Positions 24,559 to 33,254 of a DNA stretch of 64,000 nucleotides are shown here, in pieces (position 1 is the stretch's first letter; each line of letters starts with the position of its first letter). The notes under the pieces are model-generated. The model was not told the origin of the DNA and did not search any database. It saw nothing but the letters and a program-made list of their open reading frames with translations. Location of the stretch: positions 1 to 64,000 of the forward strand of contig CAYUVF010000005.1 in NCBI GenBank assembly GCA_964448045.1, in the 5' to 3' direction. Made by a program: the position numbers and the translations under genes. Origin of the DNA: CAYUVF01 sp964448045. Its GTDB lineage: Bacteria; Bacteroidota; Rhodothermia; Rhodothermales; Salinibacteraceae.

Positions 24559-25845
24559 ATGCAAACTGTCTCTGCCGATAAAGCAGTCTCCATCATCGGC
24601 TCCGGTGACCGCGTGTTCGTCCACACCGCCGCCGCCGCACCGCAGGTGCTCGTCGACGCCATGACCGCTCGGGCGGATGAGTTGGAAGCCATCGAGGTCG
24701 TCCACCTGCATACCGAGGGCGAGGCCCCTTACGCCGATCCGGAGTACAAGGATACGTTCAAAACCAACGCGCTGTTTGTGGGCGGTAACGTGCGCCAGGC
24801 CGTCCGCGAGGGCCGCGCCGACTACATCCCAGTCTTCCTCAGCGAAGTCCCTGGCCTCTTCCGCCGTGGCATCATGCCGCTGGACGTGGCCATGATTCAG
24901 GTCTCCCCGCCCGATCGGCACGGCTTCTGCTCACTTGGCGTCTCGGTCGATGTCACCCCCGCCGCACTTGACATGGCCAATCACGTCGTCGCTCAGATCA
25001 ATCCGCAAATGCCCCGCACCCACGGCGACGGCCTGATTCACACCAGCCGGATTGACTACGGCGTGGAGGTCGACCGTTCGATCCCCGAAGCGCCGCGACC
25101 AGACCTTTCCGACGTAGAGCGCGCCATCGGAGAGAACTGCGCCAAGCTGGTCGATGACGGGGCCACCCTGCAGATGGGCATTGGCGCTATTCCCGATGCG
25201 GTACTGGCCACGCTGGGCGACCATCAGGACCTCGGCATCCACACCGAAATGTTCTCCGATGGGATCATCGACCTCGTCAAGAACGGCGTTATCACCGGGG
25301 CGAAAAAAAAGACCCACCCTGGCAAGATCGTGGGCAGCTTCACGATGGGTACACGGCGCCTGTATGACTTCATCGACGACAACCCGCTCGTGTCGATGCT
25401 CGATGTGGCGTACGTCAACGACACCGCCGTCATCCGCCGCAACCCGAAAGTTACTGCCATCAACAGCGCCATCGAGGTCGACCTGACCGGTCAGGTCTGC
25501 GCTGACTCCATCGGCACGTACCAGTATTCGGGCGTAGGCGGGCAGATGGACTTCATGCGTGGCGCCTCGCTCTCGGAGGGCGGCAAGCCGATCATCGCGC
25601 TTCCCTCCACCACGAGCAAAGGCATCTCGCGGATCGTGCCGTTCCTGAAGAAAGGCGCGAGCGTAGTCACCACACGGGCACACGTCCACTACATCGTGAC
25701 CGAGTATGGCATCGCGAACCTGTACGGTAAGAACCTCCGCGAGCGCGCGAAAGCGCTCATCAACATTGCCCACCCCGACCATCGCGACGCCCTCGAAGAA
25801 GCGGCCTACGATCAGTTCAACACACTTCAAACGTCGCTCGACTGA
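24559..25845 (+). CDS. Acetyl-CoA hydrolase/transferase family protein (4-hydroxybutyrate/acetate CoA-transferase-like)
   Basis: The 428-residue protein belongs to the Cat1/AbfT family of CoA-transferases. The catalytic Glu230 lies in GIHTEMFSDG and forms the glutamyl-CoA thioester; the glycine-rich GVGGQMDFMRGA motif and TTRAHVHYIVTEYG follow. It should move CoA between acyl-CoA and a short carboxylic acid such as acetate, 4-hydroxybutyrate or propionate. Because mutA-mutB-meaB lie about 8 kb away, a role in propionate or succinate CoA metabolism is possible but not shown. Its end overlaps the convergent DUF434 gene by 19 bp. Confidence 0.9.
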   Translation: MQTVSADKAVSIIGSGDRVFVHTAAAAPQVLVDAMTARADELEAIEVVHLHTEGEAPYADPEYKDTFKTNALFVGGNVRQAVREGRADYIPVFLSEVPGLFRRGIMPLDVAMIQVSPPDRHGFCSLGVSVDVTPAALDMANHVVAQINPQMPRTHGDGLIHTSRIDYGVEVDRSIPEAPRPDLSDVERAIGENCAKLVDDGATLQMGIGAIPDAVLATLGDHQDLGIHTEMFSDGIIDLVKNGVITGAKKKTHPGKIVGSFTMGTRRLYDFIDDNPLVSMLDVAYVNDTAVIRRNPKVTAINSAIEVDLTGQVCADSIGTYQYSGVGGQMDFMRGASLSEGGKPIIALPSTTSKGISRIVPFLKKGASVVTTRAHVHYIVTEYGIANLYGKNLRERAKALINIAHPDHRDALEEAAYDQFNTLQTSLD

Positions 25846-26585
25846 TCGGTGGCAGCAGGCCGTTCGATGTCGAGACGGCGCACCTTCGCCTCGGGGACGT
25901 GCCGGTCGACGATGAAGCCGACCAGGCTCACCCAGGCCGCGGCGCGGTCGAGTATTCCGCTGTCGTGGGTAATGACGACCCCGTTTTCGACCGCTGCCAG
26001 GCGGTCATCCGGCGCGTCCTCCTGCTGGACCACCCACCGCCATTCTTCGCTCTTGGCCGCATCCAGCAGACGCGCCCGCAGGCGGCCGGTATTGGACACG
26101 TGCGCATCCAGATGCCACGTCACCACACCGGCGCCCAATGCATCAAGCGTAGATCCCATCAGCCGAATCGCCGATTCGGTTTCGACAACGAGCCGATAGG
26201 TGCCATGCAGCGTCTCGATGTCGCGGTAGCACTCATCGCGCCCGACGAACAGATACGCCCCACCCAGGGCGCTCTCCAGCGCAATAAGCACGTTGAACCC
26301 GTCGATGTGAACCGGCCGCCCGCCAATGGCAGTCACCGGCCGCTGTGCCTCGCCGCGACGCGCGGCGGCGACATCGGAGCAAGCGGAGCGGACGAGGGCG
26401 TTGCGCTGCCGGCGCGTCAACTGGTAGCGATCGCCCACGAGCTTCAGCGCGGCGTTGTCGCCATAGCCTCGGGTACGGAGCCACGCCAGGTCGCGGGCCG
26501 CGTCCCGCAGCTCCGGCATGGCCGACTGCGCAAACAGCGCATCATCCTCCGGATGTGGACCCCGATGCGAGCGCGTGTCGGGCAT
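25827..26585 (-). CDS. DUF434 domain-containing protein
   Basis: The 252-residue protein shows the DUF434 signature early on (DLAWLRTRGYGDNAALKLVG, followed by RYQLTRRQRNAL). A second half then carries HIDGFNVLIALESAL and HLDAHVSNTGRLRARL, consistent with the companion DUF5616-type domain. Conserved Asp residues (IDGFNV, HDSGILD) look like a PIN/NYN-type nuclease arrangement, but that is only a hint. The function is unknown. The ATG at 26585 (MPDTRSHRG) is taken as start. It converges on the CoA-transferase with a 19-bp coding overlap and lies 89 bp downstream of the malic enzyme. Confidence 0.75.
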   Translation of the reverse strand: MPDTRSHRGPHPEDDALFAQSAMPELRDAARDLAWLRTRGYGDNAALKLVGDRYQLTRRQRNALVRSACSDVAAARRGEAQRPVTAIGGRPVHIDGFNVLIALESALGGAYLFVGRDECYRDIETLHGTYRLVVETESAIRLMGSTLDALGAGVVTWHLDAHVSNTGRLRARLLDAAKSEEWRWVVQQEDAPDDRLAAVENGVVITHDSGILDRAAAWVSLVGFIVDRHVPEAKVRRLDIERPAATDQSSDV

Positions 26586-26674
26586 GGGAATTGTTCGGGC
26601 TTTTGAGAAGTTGGAGGCTGGTATATCGGGCGCGTGGTTTGTGTCTACAACCGATCCGACCGTACCCGCCGGCG

Positions 26675-28096
26675 CTAATCGGTCTTTCGCGCGCACCCGG
26701 AGCTCACAGCGGCCTCCTGTACGGCTTGACTCACAAGATCGACGACGTGCCGGTCGAATACGCTGGGGATGATGTAGCCGGACGCCAGGTTCTCGGGCTC
26801 GATGTCGCGGGCAATAGCATAGGCCGCCGCCAGCTTCATGTCATCGTTGATATCGGTCGCCCGGCAGGCCATCGCGCCCTTGAAGATGCCCGGAAAGCAG
26901 AGCACGTTGTTGATCTGATTGGGATAGTCGCTGCGCCCGGTCGCCATGACAGCCACGTGTGGATAAGCGAGCTCGGGACGGATCTCCGGCTCCGGATTGG
27001 CCATCGCAAACACGATGGCGTCGTCGGCCATCTGATGCAGATCCTCCACGTCGATGACGCCCGGCCCCGAGAGGCCAATGAAGACATCGGCGCCCGCGAT
27101 CACATCGTGCACGGACCCGGTTTCCCCGTTCGGGTTGGTCTGTTCGGCGTATCGGCGCTTCGCCTCGGATAGATCCGCCCGATCGCGCGTCACCGCCCCC
27201 TGCCGGTCGACGCCCACAATATGCTCGACCCCGAGGGAGCGCAGCATCTCCATCACGGCAGTCCCGGCCGCGCCGATGCCCACCTGCACCACCTTCACCT
27301 CTTCGGGCTTTTTACCGACGAATTTGAGCGCATTGATTAGCGCTGCTGTCGTCACCACGGCCGTGCCGTGCTGGTCGTCGTGAAATACAGGGATGTCGAG
27401 CCCGGCTTTCAACCGCTCCTCAATCTCGAAGCAGCGCGGGGCGGCAATATCTTCGAGGTTGATCCCGCCGAAGCTCGGCGCCATCCGCTTGACCGTGTCG
27501 ACGATCGTCTCGACATCCCGGGTGTCGAGGCATACCGGAAAGGCGTTCACGCCGGCGAACTCCTTGAACAACTGCGCCTTCCCCTCCATTACCGGAAGCG
27601 CCGCCTCCGGCCCAATATCCCCAAGGCCCAGCACCGCCGTGCCATCGGTCACCACGGCCACCGTGTTGCCTTTAATCGTGAGCGTGTACGCATCCTCCGG
27701 GTCTTCGTGGATCGCCTCGCAGACGCGCGCAACGCCGGGCGTATACGCCATCGACAACTGATCGCGCGTTTCGATCGGGACTTTACTGCGGATGTCCAGC
27801 TTCCCTCCGAGATGCAGCAGGAACGTCCGATCCGAGATATTAACGACGTCGACGTGCTCCAGCGCATTCATCCGCTCCCGAATCCGATCGGAAAATTGGT
27901 CGTCGTGAGCGTTGATCGTGAGGTCACGGACAATGGTATCTGGGTGGACCTTCACGATGTCAATCGCGCCAATGTTACCGCCCTCCTCGCCGATAATCGA
28001 TGTGGCCCGGGCCAGGGTACCCGGAATGTTGTCGAGGCGGAGGCGAACAGTGATGGAATTGCTTGCGGTCGGGACGTATTCGGTGGACGGTTCCAT
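26675..28096 (-). CDS. NAD(P)-dependent malic enzyme with N-terminal ACT domain
   Basis: The 473-residue enzyme decarboxylates malate to pyruvate. An ACT domain (about residues 15-90, LRLDNIPGTLARATSIIGEEG), probably a small-molecule sensor, precedes the catalytic part. Malic-enzyme signatures are SMAYTPGVARVCEAI, TDGTAVLGLGDIGPEAALPVMEGK and FHDDQHGTA. The NAD(P)-binding GIGAAGTA motif follows. Cofactor choice is not certain. It would link the TCA cycle and methylmalonyl-CoA-derived C4 acids to pyruvate. The rpsA terminator lies about 60 bp upstream of its start. Confidence 0.93.
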   Translation of the reverse strand: MEPSTEYVPTASNSITVRLRLDNIPGTLARATSIIGEEGGNIGAIDIVKVHPDTIVRDLTINAHDDQFSDRIRERMNALEHVDVVNISDRTFLLHLGGKLDIRSKVPIETRDQLSMAYTPGVARVCEAIHEDPEDAYTLTIKGNTVAVVTDGTAVLGLGDIGPEAALPVMEGKAQLFKEFAGVNAFPVCLDTRDVETIVDTVKRMAPSFGGINLEDIAAPRCFEIEERLKAGLDIPVFHDDQHGTAVVTTAALINALKFVGKKPEEVKVVQVGIGAAGTAVMEMLRSLGVEHIVGVDRQGAVTRDRADLSEAKRRYAEQTNPNGETGSVHDVIAGADVFIGLSGPGVIDVEDLHQMADDAIVFAMANPEPEIRPELAYPHVAVMATGRSDYPNQINNVLCFPGIFKGAMACRATDINDDMKLAAAYAIARDIEPENLASGYIIPSVFDRHVVDLVSQAVQEAAVSSGCARKTD

Positions 28097-28155
28097 GCGT
28101 CGTGCTTCGTCGATGAGGAATCGGAGTGAGGTTGAACTACGGGGGTGCTACGTAC

Positions 28156-28190
28156 AAAAAGAGGGCGACAACCCAATGGTTGCCGCCCTC
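28156..28190 (-). terminator. Intrinsic terminator of rpsA
   Basis: On the minus strand GAGGGCGGCAACC pairs with GGTTGTCGCCCTC (13 bp, one G-T) around a short loop, followed by TTTTTG. It lies 34 bp after the rpsA stop codon. Confidence 0.9.
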
Positions 28191-28223
28191 TGTTACCAAT
28201 AAGCGTTGGAAGTCGCTGCTTGG

Positions 28224-30923
28224 TTACTGATTGTCGAGCTCATCCAGCGCCTCGGTGATCTGCTCGGCATAAGCCGGACCGATGCCCTTGATGGTCGTCA
28301 AGTCATCGATCTCGCGCAGTTCAGCGAGGGTGGTGATGCCAGCGTCTTCGAGGCGGGACGCGAGCGGGAAGTCGCCGGGGAAGCCCGACTCCTCATCGGA
28401 ATCGGTGGCTTCTTGGGTTTCCTCATCCGCGACTTCGGCCTCCTCGGCTGCTTCAGCCAGTTCAGCATCGGTCTCCTCAGCGTCGGTGTCGGCTTCCGCA
28501 TCGGCGGGAGCCTCTTCGGCGGCTTCGGTAGTGTCCTCAGCTTCGTCGGTTTCATCAGCCGGCTCCGTCTCGTCAGCCACTTCGGCTTCACGGGCCTCGA
28601 CTTCTTCAGCCGCTTGGCGCTCGGCCTCTTGCCGCTCGGCTTCCTGCATCTGTCGCTTGAGATCGCCCAAGCCACTCAGTTCGCCGAGCGTGGTCGGTCC
28701 GGAAGCGGACTCGTCGTCCTGCGTCTCTTGGAAGTCGCGGACGGCTTCTTGCTTCTCGCGGCGTTCGCGCTGCTTCTCACGGCGTTCGGCCTGGCGTTCG
28801 GCGTGGCGCTCGGCGCGGTCCTTAGCCGTTTCGCTGAGCACGATGTCTTTGCGGCTCTGGTCGAATCGGATGACGCGCAGCTCCAGTTCGTCGCCTTCGG
28901 CGTACGCCTGGTGGAAGTTGCGCGGGCCGTTCTTCAGCTCGCTGCCCGGCACGAAGGCTTCGACACCCAACGGTAGCTCCACGACGAGACCTTTGTCCTC
29001 GACGCGAACGACCTCGCCGGTCGTGTCGCTGCCCTCCGAGTAGGCATCGGAGAACTGATCCCACGGGTTGGTCTTGACCTGCTTGTGCCCGAGAGAGATG
29101 CGCTTGCGGTCCTCATCAATGTTGAGAATAACCACATCCATGTCCTGGCCGCGGTCGACCATGTCGCCTGGATGACGGACCTTCTTCGTCCACGAGAGAT
29201 CGCTGATGTGAACGAGGCCGTCGATCCCAGGCTCGATCTCGACAAACACCCCGAAGTTGGTGATGTTGCGGACCGTTCCGGTGAGTACCGTTCCTGGAGG
29301 ATACCGATCGGTGATGCCGTCCCAGGGATCGGGCTCCAGCTGCTTCATACCGAGGGAGATCTTCTGCTCCTCCTCGTCGATATTGAGGATCTTCACCTTC
29401 ACCCGCTGCCCCAGCGACACCATCTGGCTCGGGTGCTTGATGTGGCGCGTCCAGCTCATCTCGCTGATGTGGACGAGCCCCTCGATCCCTTTCTCCAGCT
29501 CCACAAAGGCGCCGTAGTTGGTGATCGAGACGACCTTGCCTTCAACGGTTTCACCTTCGTCGTATCGCTCGCCGATGTTCTCCCACGGATGCTCCTTGAG
29601 CTGCTTGAGCCCGAGGGAAATCCGCTGACGCTCCTGATCGTAGTCGAGCACCACGACGTCGAGCTCTTCGTCGAGCTCCACGACCTCACTCGGGTGTGAG
29701 ACGCGCCCCCACGACAAATCGGTAATGTGCAGCAGCCCGTCAACGCCGCCGAGGTCGATGAACGCCCCGAAGTCGACGATATTCTTGACCCGGCCGCGCA
29801 GTACCTGCCCGACCTCCATCTGCTCGAGAATCTTCTCACGCTGCTCTTCGAGCTCTTCCTCGATGAGCGCCCGGTGCGAGACAACGATGTTCTCGTTGGA
29901 CGGGTTGAGCTTGACGATCTTGAACTCCATGCGCTTGTCCAGGTACGCATCGAAATCGCGTACCGGGCGCGCATCGATCTGCGAACCGGGGAGGAACGCT
30001 TCGAGACCGTCGAAGAGTTCGGCAATCATGCCGCCCTTAATCCGGCGTATGATCGTGCCTTCGACAATCTCTTCATTTTCGTAAATTCGCTCGACGCGTT
30101 GCCAGCGGCGCACGCGGTCGGCTTTTTCCTTGGAGAGGACGAGCTGCCCATCACGGTCCTCTTTCCGCTCCAGGTAGACTTCAACGGTGTCGCCGCGCTG
30201 GAGGTCTTGGTCGAACTCCCCGCGCGAAACGATGCCGTCGCTCTTGTAGCCAATGTCGATAACGACATCTTTCTCCCCGACCTTGAGGATGCGCCCCTGA
30301 ACGATGTCACGCTCCCGCACGTTAATGCTCGTCTGATCGACGAGCTGGCGGAACTGCGTGTAGACCGGATCTTCGGTGCGCTGGCGCTCGGTTTCTTCGA
30401 GGTCGTCGAGCGATACGGTCTTGCCGACGACGTCGCCGGTGAAGCCCGGCTGTTCACCCGAACGCTGCAGTTCATCGAGCGTGACGGAGGTAGCCGGCGT
30501 TTCAGGCTCGGCCAGCTCGAAGTTGGCCTCTTCGGCCTTGGGGAAAGGCAAATCTTCGGAGGCCGCTTCGACAGCTTCCTCCAGAATGCGATTGACCACA
30601 GCGGGGGGCGGCTCCCGCTCCTCGGTCGAGGCCGGTTCTCTACCCTCATCGGATGCGCCCTCATCGGGTGTGGCGTCTTCAGTAGCATCGACGGATTCAG
30701 CAACCGGGGTTTCGGGGTCAGAAGCGTCGGTTGCCTCGGGCGCGTCGCCCGCATCCTCGTCATCAGCAGCCGTGGCGGCCTCCGGTGATTCCTGCGTTTC
30801 AGAAGTGGACTCCTCCTCCACCTGATCCGGAGCCGTCTCGGTCGCTTCAGATGCGTTGTTCGACGCTTCGGACGCTACGTCTTTTTCCTCCGCGGTTTTT
30901 ACGTCTTGTTGATTGTCTGCCAT
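28224..30923 (-). CDS. rpsA: 30S ribosomal protein S1, extended, with C-terminal helix-hairpin-helix
   Basis: The 899-residue protein is well above the usual 550-600. An acidic low-complexity N-terminal region of about 200 residues precedes six S1 repeats, the clearest being VLRGRVKNIVDFGAFIDLGG, VVSITNYGAFVEL and VRNITNFGVFVEI. A charged Arg/Glu coiled region and an acidic Ala/Glu region follow. The last ~50 residues (ASRLEDAGITTLAEL ... IKGIGPAYAEQI) form a helix-hairpin-helix motif, a nucleic-acid-binding unit not found in standard S1. S1 binds mRNA on the 30S platform and helps initiation where Shine-Dalgarno sequences are weak. The ATG at 30923 (MADNQQDV) gives the natural start. cmk lies 215 bp upstream, the common cmk-rpsA order. 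Confidence 0.95.
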   Translation of the reverse strand: MADNQQDVKTAEEKDVASEASNNASEATETAPDQVEEESTSETQESPEAATAADDEDAGDAPEATDASDPETPVAESVDATEDATPDEGASDEGREPASTEEREPPPAVVNRILEEAVEAASEDLPFPKAEEANFELAEPETPATSVTLDELQRSGEQPGFTGDVVGKTVSLDDLEETERQRTEDPVYTQFRQLVDQTSINVRERDIVQGRILKVGEKDVVIDIGYKSDGIVSRGEFDQDLQRGDTVEVYLERKEDRDGQLVLSKEKADRVRRWQRVERIYENEEIVEGTIIRRIKGGMIAELFDGLEAFLPGSQIDARPVRDFDAYLDKRMEFKIVKLNPSNENIVVSHRALIEEELEEQREKILEQMEVGQVLRGRVKNIVDFGAFIDLGGVDGLLHITDLSWGRVSHPSEVVELDEELDVVVLDYDQERQRISLGLKQLKEHPWENIGERYDEGETVEGKVVSITNYGAFVELEKGIEGLVHISEMSWTRHIKHPSQMVSLGQRVKVKILNIDEEEQKISLGMKQLEPDPWDGITDRYPPGTVLTGTVRNITNFGVFVEIEPGIDGLVHISDLSWTKKVRHPGDMVDRGQDMDVVILNIDEDRKRISLGHKQVKTNPWDQFSDAYSEGSDTTGEVVRVEDKGLVVELPLGVEAFVPGSELKNGPRNFHQAYAEGDELELRVIRFDQSRKDIVLSETAKDRAERHAERQAERREKQRERREKQEAVRDFQETQDDESASGPTTLGELSGLGDLKRQMQEAERQEAERQAAEEVEAREAEVADETEPADETDEAEDTTEAAEEAPADAEADTDAEETDAELAEAAEEAEVADEETQEATDSDEESGFPGDFPLASRLEDAGITTLAELREIDDLTTIKGIGPAYAEQITEALDELDNQ

Positions 30924-31138
30924 ATAATTTTGTTTGTGAGCAAGCTGGCCGCCCGGCGGCCTCCCCCCGCGCAACCAGCATACTGACGTCTCGGCGTACT
31001 CCCTCGTACAGCGTGCCGACAACGTTTGGGTTAATAGTTCTCGATGTCGTGATGATGCGCGGAGCTTCATCGAGGGCTATCCGGCAATGGAATAGTGAAG
31101 CTCCCTGTTCGGAAAATTTTTTAATACGTGAGTGCAGA

Positions 31139-31822
31139 CTACGTTCCAGCAGCCTGCCGCTTTCGGGCCCGATCGACGACAAACTCCACCTGTTCTTCGA
31201 TTGATCGGTCGGTGGTGTCGAGCTCGATGGCGTCGTCGGCCTTGCGGAGCGGAGCGATATCGCGCTCGCGGTCTTTCCGGTCGCGCCGCTTGATCTCGTC
31301 CAACACCTCTTCGAACGCGACCAACTGCCCCTGGCGCTCGTACTCGCGCTGACGCCGGCGCGCACGAACCTCGGGATCGGCGACCATGTAGATTTTCAAA
31401 TCGGCATCGGGGAAGACGACGGTGCCCATGTCGCGTCCATCGAGCACGACACCGCCCTCGGCCGCTTGCCGCTCTCCCGCAATCCGCCGCTGCTCGCGCA
31501 TCATCTTCTCGCGGACGGCGCGGAGCGTGCTTACCTGGCTGGCCATCTCGCCCACCTTCGCCGTCCGGATCGCCGCAGTCACGTCTGCCCCATCCATCCG
31601 CACGCGCATCGCATTATCCGCGTACGCCACGTCAATGCGGAGGCCCGGCAACAGCTCGGAGGCCGCCTCAGCCGTCGGAGGGCGCTCGGCACGCAAGAAA
31701 GCAAGCGCCACAGCGCGATACATGGCGCCGGTGTCCAGGTACAGGTAACCCATCCGCCGCGCTACCGCACGGGCCGTGGTGCTCTTCCCCGAACTGGCCG
31801 GTCCATCGATGGTGATAATCAT
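31139..31822 (-). CDS. cmk: Cytidylate kinase
   Basis: The 227-residue protein phosphorylates CMP and dCMP with ATP. It has the P-loop GPASSGKST (residues 7-15), LYLDTGAMYRAVAL, the DGRDMGTVVFPDADLKIYM substrate segment and RRRQREYERQG in the lid. Length is normal. It is followed by rpsA on the same strand, as in many bacteria, and starts 85 bp after the LEA-type lipoprotein gene. Confidence 0.95.
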   Translation of the reverse strand: MIITIDGPASSGKSTTARAVARRMGYLYLDTGAMYRAVALAFLRAERPPTAEAASELLPGLRIDVAYADNAMRVRMDGADVTAAIRTAKVGEMASQVSTLRAVREKMMREQRRIAGERQAAEGGVVLDGRDMGTVVFPDADLKIYMVADPEVRARRRQREYERQGQLVAFEEVLDEIKRRDRKDRERDIAPLRKADDAIELDTTDRSIEEQVEFVVDRARKRQAAGT

Positions 31823-31907
31823 GCGTCAACAGGTAAGGGGATACCTCCGGGAGATGGTATGTTCAAACGATGAAATTACAATCGGTTTTCTGTAGAGAAG
31901 CTGCCGT

Positions 31908-32522
31908 TCACGAGTCATCGGCTTCCCTGCCGACGTTTTTTCGAGCGATGGTAATGGACTGCGGATAGCGAATCGGGCCGATGGTCGTCTGCACCGTCGG
32001 CTGGGCTTCGAGCTTGAGATCAGCCTCGTAGCCCTCGGCGCCAGCGACGGCGAGCGACAGATCGACGAGGTCGCGCACGTTACGGCCGAAGAAGCGCACG
32101 AGGTCAACCCGAACCGGGATAGCCACATCGCGCGGCTCGCCGGGCGGGAGGACGGTCGGGCTATCGAAAACGCCCGCGATGGTTTCTTGCTCGTTGAGAA
32201 AGAGCGTCCAATCGAGCTTCACCAACCGCGCCTGCACCGCGTTGTCTGGTGGATTTTCGGCCGTGACGTGCAGCGTGAAGTCCAGCGGGAGCTCGCCTGC
32301 ATTGACGGCCTGGCTGAGCTGGAGCATCTGGTTCACGCTCAACCGCTGCCGATCCCGAAGCTGCTCCAGGGGAATGCCGGCCAGATCTGCCTCGGTTACG
32401 CGGTCGATCGCAAACCGTACGTCTTTAAGCGCCGCAACTTCGCGGAGGGTCTGGCAGCCGGCCGCCGTCAAGCTCAGGACGAGCGCTATCAGTCCCCATC
32501 GGTACCATTGGTCAGTACGCAT
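31908..32522 (-). CDS. Putative LEA14-like (WHy-domain) lipoprotein
   Basis: The 204-residue protein has an N-terminal signal peptide with a lipobox-like TAAGC (Cys about residue 23), so it is probably a lipoprotein. The mature part contains an LEA_2/WHy-type beta-sandwich pattern: an LKDVRFAIDRV start, FTLHVTAENPPDNAVQARL, LPPGEPRDVAIPVRVDL, then the final IRYPQSITI strand. Such domains are linked to desiccation or osmotic stress in some organisms, which would fit a halophile, but a role here is inference. The ATG at 32522 is preferred over a GTG two codons upstream. It diverges from the trmH-type gene. Confidence 0.7.
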   Translation of the reverse strand: MRTDQWYRWGLIALVLSLTAAGCQTLREVAALKDVRFAIDRVTEADLAGIPLEQLRDRQRLSVNQMLQLSQAVNAGELPLDFTLHVTAENPPDNAVQARLVKLDWTLFLNEQETIAGVFDSPTVLPPGEPRDVAIPVRVDLVRFFGRNVRDLVDLSLAVAGAEGYEADLKLEAQPTVQTTIGPIRYPQSITIARKNVGREADDS

Positions 32523-32628
32523 CGGCACAAGTCATCGATGAAAAGAAGGGGCCCGGCGGGACCCTTTGCACGACTGTTTCATTGGGTGAACCGATGCCCA
32601 TCACGCATGGACTTCGTCCCTGTTTCCA

Positions 32629-33195
32629 ATGCGCAAACTCCGCCACAGCGAGATCTCCCGCCCGGCCCCCGACGAAATCGAGACGCTGCCGAAGCATCCG
32701 GTTGCCGGGGTGATCGACAACGTCCGCTCTATATATAACGTCGGGTCGATGTTTCGCACGTCCGATGCCGCGCGAATCGAGCATTTGTATCTGACTGGCT
32801 ACACGGGCACGCCCGATCACAAAGATTTGCACAAAACGGCCCTCGGGGCGCAGGACACGGTTCGATGGAGTCACCATGACACCGTGCTACCCGTCCTCGC
32901 CGACCTCCGCGCGCAGGGCTACACGCTGGCCGCGCTGGAGATCACGGATGATCCGACGCCCCCCCGCGACGTGCCTGCCGAGGCGTTTCCGTTGGCCCTC
33001 GTGGTGGGTAACGAGGTCGAAGGCGTGCGCGATGCCATCATCGACACCGTTGACATCGCCCTGGAGATTCCGCAATATGGCGCTAAACAGTCCCTGAACG
33101 TGGCGGTGGCGTACGGCATTGCCGTCTTCGATTTGATCCGGCGCTACCGGACGCTTCACGGACCGCTATCGGCGGTCGAGCGTACCACGTCATAG
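32629..33195 (+). CDS. TrmH/SpoU family RNA methyltransferase
   Basis: The 188-residue SPOUT methyltransferase has the three family motifs: NVRSIYNVGSMFRTSDA (motif 1), LALVVGNEVEGV (motif 2) and IPQYGAKQSLNVAVAYGI (motif 3). These form the trefoil-knot S-adenosylmethionine site. It methylates 2'-O-ribose in tRNA or rRNA; the target cannot be read from sequence. It lies 59 bp before mutA on the same strand, so it may share that transcript. Confidence 0.88.
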   Translation: MRKLRHSEISRPAPDEIETLPKHPVAGVIDNVRSIYNVGSMFRTSDAARIEHLYLTGYTGTPDHKDLHKTALGAQDTVRWSHHDTVLPVLADLRAQGYTLAALEITDDPTPPRDVPAEAFPLALVVGNEVEGVRDAIIDTVDIALEIPQYGAKQSLNVAVAYGIAVFDLIRRYRTLHGPLSAVERTTS

Positions 33196-33254
33196 CTAAA
33201 TCACTCCGACTTTTTGGGGCTCGCTACCCGTCGCGATCAATCGACCTCTCGACT

